64,000 bases of DNA from Rothia nasimurium (GTDB lineage: Bacteria > Actinomycetota > Actinomycetes > Actinomycetales > Micrococcaceae): NCBI RefSeq assembly GCF_928392795.1, contig NZ_CAKMTJ010000002.1, forward strand, positions 124,001 to 188,000. The letters run 5' to 3'. Below are positions 17,478-24,803 of the stretch, piece after piece. The notes beneath the pieces are model-generated. The model did no database searches. It saw only the letters and a program-made list of their open reading frames with translations, and was not told where the DNA came from. Within the stretch, counting starts at the first letter, position 1; every line of letters starts with the position of its first letter. A program made the translations under genes and the position numbers.

Positions 17478-18104
17478 TTAGGCTACGTCGCGCTTTTCCT
17501 GGCGGGCGCGGCGCAGCAGCCAGATGAAGACAACCACCAGGGCCAGGGCTACCAGGGCGTAGACCACCTTTGAGTACTGGTCGATGACGCCTTCAACAGC
17601 GTGCCAGTTTTCGCCCAGGACCCAGCCACAGTAGATGAGCAGGGCGTTCCAGATAGAAGAACCGAGCAGGGTATAAAGACCGAAGGTCAGAGGGTTCATA
17701 CGGTCGATACCGGCGGGAATCGAGATGAGCGAACGAATACCGGGGATGACGCGGCCGATCAGAATAGAGGCCTTGCCGTACTTGTCGAACCAGGCCAGGG
17801 CGTTGTCGACGTCCTCAACCTTGACCAGCCACATCCAGGCTGCGATCTTGCGCAGGCGGTGAGCGCCGATAGCTGCGCCCAGGTAGTAGAGGAAGTAGGC
17901 GCCGGTGAGCGAGCCGACGGTCGCCCAGATGAAGGCGGCCACTACGTTGATGGATCCCTGGGAGGCGGTGAAGCCGGCCAGCGGCAGGATAACCTCGGAG
18001 GGGATGGGCGGGAAGACGTTCTCAAGGAAGACGGCCAGGCCAACGCCGGGGGAGCCGATAGCCTCCATGACGGAGATAACCCAGTCGATAATGTTCTGGA
18101 GCAC
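17478..18104 (-). CDS. DedA family (VTT domain) membrane protein
   Basis: The 208-residue integral membrane protein shows the DedA signature: ENVFPPIPSEVILPLAGF near the N-terminus and GRVIPGIRSLISIPAGIDRM in the middle, then a C-terminal helix and a basic tail. DedA proteins are implicated in lipid carrier and phospholipid flipping and in envelope homeostasis. The start is GTG. It is convergent with the RNase H-fold gene and divergent from metY. Confidence 0.9.
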   Translation of the reverse strand: MLQNIIDWVISVMEAIGSPGVGLAVFLENVFPPIPSEVILPLAGFTASQGSINVVAAFIWATVGSLTGAYFLYYLGAAIGAHRLRKIAAWMWLVKVEDVDNALAWFDKYGKASILIGRVIPGIRSLISIPAGIDRMNPLTFGLYTLLGSSIWNALLIYCGWVLGENWHAVEGVIDQYSKVVYALVALALVVVFIWLLRRARQEKRDVA

Positions 18105-18445
18105 GAGTGCCCTTTCTCTGCGAGTGCGGGCAGCCGCCCGGTGACAAAACTTTCTCTATTCTCTCGTAGAACCCTGCGTTTTCCTATGAGCTAGCTTGTA
18201 GAGAGGCTGGGGGTTTTGGTCACGTTAGATTGGTGGGGCTCAGCGTCTACTAGAATCGCGCGGTGCTTACGCGCGGGATGGACGTTACGCGAGTTTGGTG
18301 GACACTGGCCGAGGTGGGGAATGGGGCGCCCTGCCTTTCCGGTAATGCTGCGTAACCTGTTCACACGGTGAAATAAGTTACCGCAGGTAGAGGGGCATGG
18401 GTGACTATGGAGGGTAGATAACTAGGCCTACTATCAGGAGAGTCC
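18105..18445. other. Intergenic region upstream of metY
   Basis: The 340-base spacer contains family-C repeat copy 2 (18256-18303) and an imperfect inverted repeat GTAAC...GTTAC at about 18352-18382 that could be a regulator site for metY. I see no SAM riboswitch core here, unlike metF and the ssu-type operon. Confidence 0.45.
18256..18303. repeat. Dispersed repeat, family C, copy 2
   Basis: TCGCGCGGTGCTTACGCGC...ATGGACG...CGCGAG resembles 15973-16020 in direct orientation. Confidence 0.5.
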
Positions 18446-19960
18446 ATGGCTGAGCATACTTTTGGCTTCCGCACCCGTGCCCTGCACGCGGGCGGTACCC
18501 CCGACGCCGAGCACGGTGCTCGTGCGGTTCCGATTTACCAGTCCACCTCCTTTGTTTTTAAGGACGCGGACGACGCCGCCAACCTTTTTGCCCTGCAGAA
18601 GTACGGCAATATCTACTCCCGCCTGGGTAACCCCACTGTGGCGGCGCTGGAAGAGCGTATCGCTTCGCTGGAGGGCGGTATCGGTGCGGTGGCGACCGCT
18701 TCGGGTATGGCCGCTGAGTTCATTACCTTCGCGGCACTCTGCCAGGCTGGGGACCATATTGTTGCTTCGTCCAACCTCTACGGCGGCACTATCACCCAGC
18801 TGGATGTTTCCCTGCGCCGGTTCGGTATCGACACTACCTTTGTGGACGGCACTGACCCGGCCGACTATGCCGCCGCGATTCGTCCTGAAACCAAGGCTGT
18901 CTACACCGAAATCGTGGCTAACCCCTCGGGGCAGGTCGCTGACCTAGAGGGTCTGGCCCGCGTTGCCCACGAGAACGATATTCCCCTGGTCGTGGACGCC
19001 ACCCTCTCTACCCCCTACCTGATCCGCCCCATCGAACACGGCGCTGACATCGTGATTCACTCGGTTACTAAGTTCCTGGGCGGGCACGGCACCACCTTGG
19101 GCGGTGTGGTTGTCGAGTCGGGCCGCTTCAACTGGGGCAACGGTAAGTTCCCTACCATGACCGAGCCGATTCCCTCGTACAACAACATCTCCTGGTGGGG
19201 TAACTTCGGCGAGTACGGCTTCCTCACCAAGCTGCGTTCGGAGCAGCTGCGTGACTTCGGCCCCTCCCTCTCAGCCCAGGCGGCTTTCAACCTGTTGCAG
19301 GGTGTTGAGACCCTGCCCCAGCGTATGGATGCCCACCTGGCCAATGCCAAGGACGTCGTCACCTGGCTAAACGAGGACGCCCGCATCTCCTACGTCAACT
19401 ACGCCGGCCTACCGGATCACCCCCACTATGAGCGGGCGCAGAAGCTGCTGCCGCTGGGTGTTGGGTCGGTCTTCTCCTTCGGCGTTGCCGGCACCGAGAA
19501 TGCGGGCGGACGCGACGTGGGCGCCGAGTTCATCAAGAACCTGCAGCTGGCATCGCACCTGGCTAACATTGGCGATGCCCGCACCCTGATTCTGCACCCC
19601 GCCTCAACTACCCACCAGCAGCTGACCGCTGAGCAGCTGGCAGCCGGTGGCGTGGGCGAAGACCTGATTCGTATTTCGGTGGGTCTGGAAGACGCCGTCG
19701 ACATTATCTGGGACCTCGACCAGGCCCTGACCATTGCTTCTGGCCGCAACCATGCCGGTGAGGTCGTGGGCACCGCCAGCGCGGACGAGCTGGTGGCCCG
19801 CCGCGAAGCTGCCGAAGCTGAGGCAGCTGCCCAAAAGGAGGCGCTGGAGGCGGACGCCGCCGCCCACGCTGCCGAGCGCGCAGCGCGTGAGGGGGCTGGG
19901 GCGTCCGCACCGGCGTCCGCACCTGCCTGCGAGATCCCTGCACCTAAGAAGGAGGCCTAA
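18446..19960 (+). CDS. metY: O-acetylhomoserine aminocarboxypropyltransferase (sulfhydrylase) with C-terminal extension
   Basis: The PLP enzyme makes homocysteine from O-acetylhomoserine and sulfide. Family features are TRALHAGG at the N-terminus, VPIYQSTSFVF, ATASGMAAE, and the PLP lysine in HSVTKFLGGHG. The first ~435 residues equal the usual length. About 65 extra residues follow, rich in Ala and Glu, first predicted coiled coil (ARREAAEAEAAAQKEALEA) then Ala/Pro-rich. CAGGAG precedes the ATG. A CoA-binding gene follows after three bases, so the two form an operon. Confidence 0.93.
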   Translation: MAEHTFGFRTRALHAGGTPDAEHGARAVPIYQSTSFVFKDADDAANLFALQKYGNIYSRLGNPTVAALEERIASLEGGIGAVATASGMAAEFITFAALCQAGDHIVASSNLYGGTITQLDVSLRRFGIDTTFVDGTDPADYAAAIRPETKAVYTEIVANPSGQVADLEGLARVAHENDIPLVVDATLSTPYLIRPIEHGADIVIHSVTKFLGGHGTTLGGVVVESGRFNWGNGKFPTMTEPIPSYNNISWWGNFGEYGFLTKLRSEQLRDFGPSLSAQAAFNLLQGVETLPQRMDAHLANAKDVVTWLNEDARISYVNYAGLPDHPHYERAQKLLPLGVGSVFSFGVAGTENAGGRDVGAEFIKNLQLASHLANIGDARTLILHPASTTHQQLTAEQLAAGGVGEDLIRISVGLEDAVDIIWDLDQALTIASGRNHAGEVVGTASADELVARREAAEAEAAAQKEALEADAAAHAAERAAREGAGASAPASAPACEIPAPKKEA

Positions 19961-19963
19961 GCC

Positions 19964-20467
19964 GTGACTGAGATTCGTACCTGGGAAGGCCCCAGCGCGC
20001 CGGAGCGACTGAAGATTTTGCACGAGACGAAGTCCATTGCGATTGTGGGTATGTCTGACAAGATTTCGCGGTCTTCGTATTTTGTGGCGACGTATTTGCA
20101 GTCGTCGAGCCCTTACACCCTGTATTTTGTGAACCCGATTTTGGCGGCTAAGGGCAAGGAGGTGCTGGGGCAGAAGGTGTACGCGTCACTGGCTGACCTG
20201 CCTGAGGCACCTGACCTGGTGGAGATTTTCCGCCGCAACGAGGACCTGCCCGGTGTGGTTCAGGAGGCCATTGAGGTGGGCGCGAAGACGGTGTGGATGC
20301 AGCTGGGCTCCTGGAATGAGGAGGCTGCGCGCCTGGGCGAGGACGCCGGGCTGAACGTGGTGATGGACCGGTGCGTGAAGATTGAGCACGCCCGCTTCCA
20401 CGGCGGCCTGCACCTGGCAGGGTTTGTGACCGGCGTGATTTCGTCCAAGCGGCAGGTCCTGGCCTAG
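19964..20467 (+). CDS. CoA-binding domain protein (YccU/HicB-type Rossmann)
   Basis: The 167-residue protein has a Rossmann CoA-binding fold: SIAIVGMSDKISRSSYFVATYL at residues 24-45, FVNPILAAKG, and VWMQLGSWNEEAARLGEDAG, with MDRCVKIEH near the end. This matches the succinyl-CoA-synthetase-alpha-like YccU family of unknown role. The start is GTG, three bases after metY, and it is often found beside met genes. It ends before family-T terminator copy 3. Confidence 0.85.
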   Translation: MTEIRTWEGPSAPERLKILHETKSIAIVGMSDKISRSSYFVATYLQSSSPYTLYFVNPILAAKGKEVLGQKVYASLADLPEAPDLVEIFRRNEDLPGVVQEAIEVGAKTVWMQLGSWNEEAARLGEDAGLNVVMDRCVKIEHARFHGGLHLAGFVTGVISSKRQVLA

Positions 20468-20473
20468 GCACTA

Positions 20474-20532
20474 GGTACCACCTAAATCAGAAATGACCAC
20501 CTGGCTGGTGGTCATCTCTGGTTTAGCTGGTC
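20474..20532 (+). terminator. Palindromic terminator, repeat family T, copy 3 (diverged)
   Basis: The outline GGTACCACCTAAATCAG...GGTCTTTTC is kept, while the inner stem reads GACCACC-TGGC-TGGTGGTC instead of the AACCCACC type. It terminates the metY operon. Confidence 0.85.
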
Positions 20533-20539
20533 TTTTCTG

Positions 20540-20742
20540 GAGGGGATAGAGGCAAGGGGCAGGGCTGTCTGCACTTGCTCCAGTAGGTAGCACCTTCACG
20601 AAAAAGCTGGTGAAATAGGATGAGGGCTTCACGAGACTGATCTTCAAAGAAGTTTGGAGATGAGCCCTAGTAGATGTGCATCAAGTACCTATTCCTCGTG
20701 TCGATGAGGCTGCCCCCTGGCTTTGACTGCCGGGGGGCTTTT
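20540..20742 (+). ncRNA. Candidate small RNA ending in an intrinsic terminator
   Basis: A strong hairpin GCCCCCTGGC-TTTGACT-GCCGGGGGGC followed by TTTTC stands at 20712-20742, 180 bases after the metY-operon terminator. No plausible gene precedes it. A terminator without a gene suggests a short untranslated transcript. No promoter or known RNA family was recognised, so the 5' end is arbitrary. Confidence 0.3.
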
Positions 20743-20783
20743 CACATGGTTCTAGATACTAAAAATTTTCTCACATATACTAG

Positions 20784-20812
20784 TTGACATAAAAATCTTG
20801 AAGGTGTTTACT
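20784..20812 (+). promoter_or_regulatory. Promoter of the former cas operon
   Basis: TTGACA at 20784-20789 and TTTACT at 20807-20812 are separated by 17 bases in an AT-rich stretch, 52 bases before the cas3 ATG. It is now the nearest upstream promoter for the tet(M) region. Confidence 0.5.
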
Positions 20813-20864
20813 AAGCACTAGGAGATACTACTAAACTGATGTACCCACGCGAAGAAGGTTGACG

Positions 20865-21321
20865 ATGAAGTAGCTTTTTACCGATGATTTCCCTAGCTGG
20901 AGTCCGCAAGCCGCTAGTCTATGGGCCAAGACTGACCGGTCTGACGACCAGAGTACTGATTGGCTTAACCTTCCCCAGCACATGATGGATTCTGCCCAGG
21001 TTGGGGCTTACCTATGGAGTCACTACCTCTCAGAAAATCACCGTAGGTTCATTCAAGAACAGCTTGCTTTATCGAGTGAAGACTGCCAGCGATTCGTGGC
21101 TTTCCTGTGCGGATCTCACGACGTAGGCAAAGCTAGTCAATCTTTCGCGAGTCAGCTCAACGAGTCATCGCGCTATAGTTTCCTGGCTGACCAGATACGT
21201 GCAACGGGTTTGAACGTGCCTTCTGCAGTACCTTCAGACCAGTGGTCCCCACACTCTGCAGCGAGCTACATTATTTTGACTCGGTTCTTCGATGAAAAAT
21301 TTGGTCAGAGCAGTTACCGCA
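20865..21321 (+). pseudogene. cas3: cas3 remnant (type I-E CRISPR helicase-nuclease), amber at codon 3 and 3' end lost
   Basis: ATG 20865, with AAGAAGG before it, opens a frame ATG-AAG-TAG and then continues uninterrupted with FTDDFPSWSPQAASLWAKTD, a typical start of Cas3. The HD nuclease domain is visible: His in LWSHYLS, the signature GSHDVGKAS, and His in SPHSAASY. Codon 3 is a stop; the next in-frame ATG is 20982. After about 152 codons the sequence changes abruptly to Tn916-type DNA and the frame closes at 21341. The helicase domains (some 750 residues) and every other cas gene are absent. Cas3 cannot function here. Confidence 0.85.
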
Positions 21322-21350
21322 CCTTATTTAGGAGGGGTTAGTTTTTTGTA

Positions 21351-21386
21351 CCCAGTGATAAGAGTATCTGTCACTGGGATTTTTTA
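21351..21386 (+). terminator. tet(M) leader attenuator hairpin
   Basis: CCCAGTGA-TAAGAGTATCTG-TCACTGGG followed by ATTTTTT is the transcriptional attenuator known upstream of tet(M) in Tn916. In Tn916 a leader peptide controls it. Here the leader start and promoter lie beyond the left junction and are missing. Confidence 0.8.
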
Positions 21387-21419
21387 TGCCTTTTTGGCTT
21401 TTGAATGGAGGAAAATCAC

Positions 21420-23339
21420 ATGAAAATTATTAATATAGGTGTTTTAGCTCATGTTGATGCAGGAAAAACTACCTTAACAGAAAGCTTATTATATAACAGT
21501 GGAGCGATTACAGAATTAGGAAGCGTGGACAAAGGTACAACGAGGACGGATAATACGCTTTTAGAACGTCAGAGAGGAATTACAATTCAGACAGGAATAA
21601 CCTCTTTTCAGTGGGAAAATACGAAGGTGAACATCATAGACACGCCAGGACATATGGATTTCTTAGCAGAAGTATATCGTTCATTATCAGTTTTAGATGG
21701 GGCAATTCTACTGATTTCTGCAAAAGATGGCGTACAAGCACAAACTCGTATATTATTTCATGCACTTAGGAAAATGGGGATTCCCACAATCTTTTTTATC
21801 AATAAAATTGACCAAAATGGAATTGATTTATCAACGGTTTATCAGGATATTAAAGAGAAACTTTCTGCCGAAATTGTAATCAAACAGAAGGTAGAACTGT
21901 ATCCTAATATGTGTGTGACGAACTTTACCGAATCTGAACAATGGGATACGGTAATAGAGGGAAACGATGACCTTTTAGAGAAATATATGTCCGGTAAATC
22001 ATTAGAAGCATTGGAACTCGAACAAGAGGAAAGCATAAGATTTCAGAATTGCTCCTTGTACCCTGTTTATCATGGAAGCGCAAAAAGCAACATAGGGATT
22101 GAGCAGCTTATAGAAGTGATAACGAATAAATTTTATTCATCAACATACAGAAAGAAGTCTGAACTTTGCGGAAATGTCTTCAAAATTGAATATTCGGAAG
22201 AAAGACAACGTCTTGCATATGTACGCCTTTATGGCGGAATCCTGCATTTGCGGGATTCGGTTAGAATATCGGAAAAGGAAAAAATAAAAATTACAGAAAT
22301 GTATACTTCAATAAATGGTGAATTATGTAAAATTGATAAGGCTTATTCCGGGGAAATTGTTATTTTGCAAAATGAGTTTTTGAAGCTAAATAGTGTTCTT
22401 GGAGATACAAAGCTATTGCCACAGAGAGAGAGAATTGAAAATCCGCTCCCTCTGCTGCAAACAACTGTTGAACCGAGCAAACCTCAACAAAGGGAAATGT
22501 TACTTGATGCACTTTTAGAAATCTCCGACAGTGACCCGCTTCTACAATATTATGTGGATTCTACGACACATGAAATCATACTTTCTTTCTTAGGGAAAGT
22601 ACAAATGGAAGTGACTTGTGCTCTATTGCAAGAAAAGTATCATGTGGAGGTAAAAATAAAAAAGCCTACAGTCATTTATATGGAAAGACCGTTAAAAAAA
22701 GCAGAGTATACCATTCACATCGAAGTGCCACCGAATCCCTTCTGGGCTTCCATTGGTCTTTCTGTAGCACCGCTTCCATTAGGGAGCGGAGTACAGTATG
22801 AGAGCTCGGTTTCTCTTGGATACTTAAATCAATCGTTTCAAAATGCAGTTATGGAAGGGATACGATATGGCTGTGAACAAGGATTGTATGGTTGGAATGT
22901 GACGGACTGTAAAATCTGTTTTAAGTATGGCTTATACTATAGCCCTGTTAGTACCCCAGCAGATTTTCGGATGCTTGCTCCTATTGTATTGGAACAAGTT
23001 TTAAAAAAAGCTGGAACAGAATTGTTAGAGCCATATCTTAGTTTTAAAATTTATGCACCACAAGAATATCTTTCACGAGCATATAACGATGCTCCCAAAT
23101 ATTGTGCAAATATCGTAAATACTCAACTGAAAAATAATGAGGTCATTCTTAGTGGAGAAATTCCTGCTCGGTGTATTCAAGAATATCGTAATGATTTAAC
23201 TTTCTTTACAAATGGACGTAGCGTTTGTTTAACAGAGTTAAAAGGGTACTATGTTACTACTGGTGAATCTGTTTGTCAGCCCCGTCGTCCAAATAGTCGG
23301 ATAGATAAAGTACGATATATGTTCAATAAAATAACTTAG
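21420..23339 (+). CDS. tet(M): Tetracycline resistance ribosomal protection protein Tet(M)
   Basis: Tet(M) is an EF-G-like GTPase that removes tetracycline from the ribosome. From ATG 21420 the protein has 639 residues, the full Tet(M) length. The start is fixed by TGGAGG and by [20 protein letters not shown] motifs are AHVDAGKT (10-17), RGITI, DTPGH and NKID. The C-terminal domain IV/V part ([16 protein letters not shown]) is intact. From memory, residues about 225-265 differ from the Tn916 allele (for example [22 protein letters not shown]), as in mosaic tet(M) alleles. Its codon use is AT-rich and foreign to the host. Confidence 0.97.
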   Translation: MKIINIGVLAHVDAGKTTLTESLLYNSGAITELGSVDKGTTRTDNTLLERQRGITIQTGITSFQWENTKVNIIDTPGHMDFLAEVYRSLSVLDGAILLISAKDGVQAQTRILFHALRKMGIPTIFFINKIDQNGIDLSTVYQDIKEKLSAEIVIKQKVELYPNMCVTNFTESEQWDTVIEGNDDLLEKYMSGKSLEALELEQEESIRFQNCSLYPVYHGSAKSNIGIEQLIEVITNKFYSSTYRKKSELCGNVFKIEYSEERQRLAYVRLYGGILHLRDSVRISEKEKIKITEMYTSINGELCKIDKAYSGEIVILQNEFLKLNSVLGDTKLLPQRERIENPLPLLQTTVEPSKPQQREMLLDALLEISDSDPLLQYYVDSTTHEIILSFLGKVQMEVTCALLQEKYHVEVKIKKPTVIYMERPLKKAEYTIHIEVPPNPFWASIGLSVAPLPLGSGVQYESSVSLGYLNQSFQNAVMEGIRYGCEQGLYGWNVTDCKICFKYGLYYSPVSTPADFRMLAPIVLEQVLKKAGTELLEPYLSFKIYAPQEYLSRAYNDAPKYCANIVNTQLKNNEVILSGEIPARCIQEYRNDLTFFTNGRSVCLTELKGYYVTTGESVCQPRRPNSRIDKVRYMFNKIT

Positions 23340-23437
23340 CACATTTTATATTGTTATATAAATGTGGCTTCTTGTTAAACGAAACGAGATGAAATATTCT
23401 TTAATACAGATTTGAATTAAATGTAAAGGAGAAGATA

Positions 23438-23629
23438 ATTATTATAAACTGTGAGTGGGTACTGTGTCCCATCTGTGGAAATAAAACACGTTTGAAAATA
23501 AGGGAAGATACTGAATTGAAGAACTTTCCTCTCTATTGTCCTAAATGTAGACAGGAAAATTTAGTTGATATAAAGCAGTTCAAGTTAACTGTGATTACAG
23601 AGCCAGACGCAAAGACGCAGAGCCGATAA
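23438..23629 (+). CDS. Cysteine-rich KTR domain protein
   Basis: The 63-residue product reads ...NCEWVLCPICGNKTRLKI... with four Cys in CPIC and CPKC, a small zinc-ribbon-like protein that accompanies tet(M) and related genes on Tn916-type elements. Function unknown. No ATG is present; AAAGGAG at 23426-23432 points to an ATT at 23438 or 23441 as the start, so the coordinate is approximate. A terminator overlaps its stop codon. AT-rich like tet(M). Confidence 0.75.
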   Translation: MIINCEWVLCPICGNKTRLKIREDTELKNFPLYCPKCRQENLVDIKQFKLTVITEPDAKTQSR

Positions 23630-23664
23630 TCTGAGATTAGCATTCTCATTTTATCGGCTCTTTC
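23619..23664 (+). terminator. Terminator after tet(M)-KTR
   Basis: AGAGCCGATAA pairs with TTATCGGCTCT, followed by TTCTGTTTT. The 5' arm includes the stop codon of the KTR gene. Confidence 0.85.
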
Positions 23665-23687
23665 TGTTTTATGTATTGTTATTATGA

Positions 23688-23783
23688 TTAGTTTTTGATG
23701 TTTCTTGATTCATTGATACCACTAGCTAAGGCTTCAATCAACGATAGTTCTTTATCTGTGAAGTTATCCAGTAGTTTTTCTAC
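23688..23783 (-). pseudogene. C-terminal remnant of Tn916 orf9-like HTH regulator
   Basis: On the reverse strand 31 codons ending in TAA encode LLDNFTDKELSLIEALASG plus INESRNIKN, which resembles the C-terminus of Tn916 Orf9 (an Xre-type repressor). The DNA-binding part lies beyond the right junction and is lost. The reading frame breaks directly at a CRISPR repeat. It marks the right limit of the imported fragment. Confidence 0.75.
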
Positions 23784-23786
23784 CTG

Positions 23787-24580
23787 CGTGTGCGGGGATG
23801 AGCCCACGATTTTTCACCCCACCCAACGAAAGAAAAAGTGTTCCCCGCGTGTGCGTGGATGAGCCCACGGTCAGCATGTCAGGCAGCTCGTACCCGAAGT
23901 GTTCCCCGCGTGTGCGGGGATGAGCCCGACAGAAACGAAGTGGCGAGAGTCTGGACGTTGTGTTCCCCGCGTGTGCGGGGATGAGCCTCCGCCGGGAGGG
24001 CAGGGAGGCCGCCGCCTTCAGTGTTCCCCGCGTGTGCGGGGATGAGCCTTTGGGAAGGTGAAGGTGACATCAATGAAGCTGGTGTTCCCCGCGTGTGCGG
24101 GGATGAGCCCGTCCGCCCCCAACCAGTAGACCCCACAGAAGTGTGTTCCCCGCGTGTGCGGGGATGAGCCCACCAGGCACGACCCAGCAACAACAACCAT
24201 TCCGTGTTCCCCGCGTGTGCGGGGATGAGCCCTAGATTTCCGGGCGGAAAAATGAACCCTACATGTGTTCCCCGTGTGTGCGGGGATGAGCCCTCAGGTC
24301 GTTACCCCGCGCGAGTTTACCCAGAGTGTTCCCCGCGTGTGCGGGGATGAGCCCAATGGAATCCCACAGCAAGCCCAAGCCGGTAAGTGTTCCCCGCGTG
24401 TGCGGGGATGAGCCTGGGACGCCCTCACCGACGACGACAAAGACTGGGTGTTCCCCGCGTGTGCGGGGATGAGCCTCGGGGGTGATGCGCCGGCCTGTCG
24501 TGTCTATCGTGTTCCCCGCGTGTGCGGGGATGAGCCCCGATGAGGGTGGCGAATTCGTTGTAAGAGTTGGTGTTCCCCGC
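23787..24580 (+). CRISPR. Type I-E CRISPR array, 12 complete repeats, 13 spacers, leader lost
   Basis: The 28-base repeat begins GTGTTCCCCGCGTGTGC and ends GGGGATGAGCC, palindromic in its centre like other type I-E repeats. The period is 61 bases. Full repeats start at 23838, 23899, 23960, 24021, 24082, 24143, 24204, 24265, 24326, 24387, 24448 and 24509. Spacers are 33 bases except the first (32). Variants occur at 23838 (G to T at repeat position 18) and 24265 (C to T at position 11). The first repeat lacks its first nine bases (starts 23787) and abuts foreign DNA. The last is cut after 11 bases (24570-24580), as expected for a trailer end. No leader and no cas1/cas2 flank it. Spacer targets are unknown. 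Confidence 0.98.
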
Positions 24581-24803
24581 TGATGTGTACTACTACAGAA
24601 AACAGCTCGCATGGGAGAGGCAAGCTCTGCTCTGCATAGGTCTTACCGGCAGCTCATCGAATGCGACTTTGTTTCCCGATATGACGTTAAAACAACGCCC
24701 GCTCGGGAAAAGGAGTCGCATTCGGCGTATCTGCCCCTCTGACGTCCGCTTGCCCCAACCTTCAGGCCCACCCACCCCGTCCGCCCCGGCGTACACTAAA
24801 CCT
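24581..24803. other. Gap between CRISPR array and pirin gene
   Basis: Apart from the palindrome at 24658-24724 nothing is recognised. A frame open to the pirin gene runs through it but has no start signal and no family similarity. The pirin promoter should lie in the last 80 bases. Confidence 0.4.
24658..24724. repeat. Inverted repeat downstream of the CRISPR array
   Basis: CGAATGCGACTTTGTTTCCCG and its near-complement CGGGAAAAGGAGTCGCATTCG (two or three mismatches) are separated by 25 bases. The copy is single in this window and has no obvious T tract. Confidence 0.7.

Larger units (their letters stand above)
21322..23786 (+). mobile_element. Tn916/Tn5251-type fragment carrying tet(M), without ends or integrase
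   Basis: GC content falls sharply (roughly one third GC by eye) against about 60% on both sides. The content in order is the end of the tet(M) leader region, attenuator hairpin, tet(M), Cys-rich KTR gene, terminator, and the C-terminal 31 codons of an orf9-like regulator in reverse, the gene order of Tn916. No int, xis or transposon termini are present, so this is a recombined piece and not an inserted element. The left junction lies near 21321-21325 in cas3, the right near 23784-23786 inside a CRISPR repeat. No target-site duplication is visible. Confidence 0.85.

Noticed and set aside
21322..23786. Complete Tn916 conjugative transposon
   Set aside because: Only about 2.5 kb is present, with no int, xis, conjugation genes or termini.
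23879..24612. Open frames on the reverse strand across the CRISPR region with repeated SSPHTRGT/AHPRTRGEH peptide units
   Set aside because: They are translations of CRISPR repeats (61-base period) and not genes.
24567..24803. N-terminal extension of the pirin frame reaching into the last CRISPR repeat
   Set aside because: No ribosome binding site, starts inside the array, and the pirin N-terminus MKLIEPRP at 24804 is complete.
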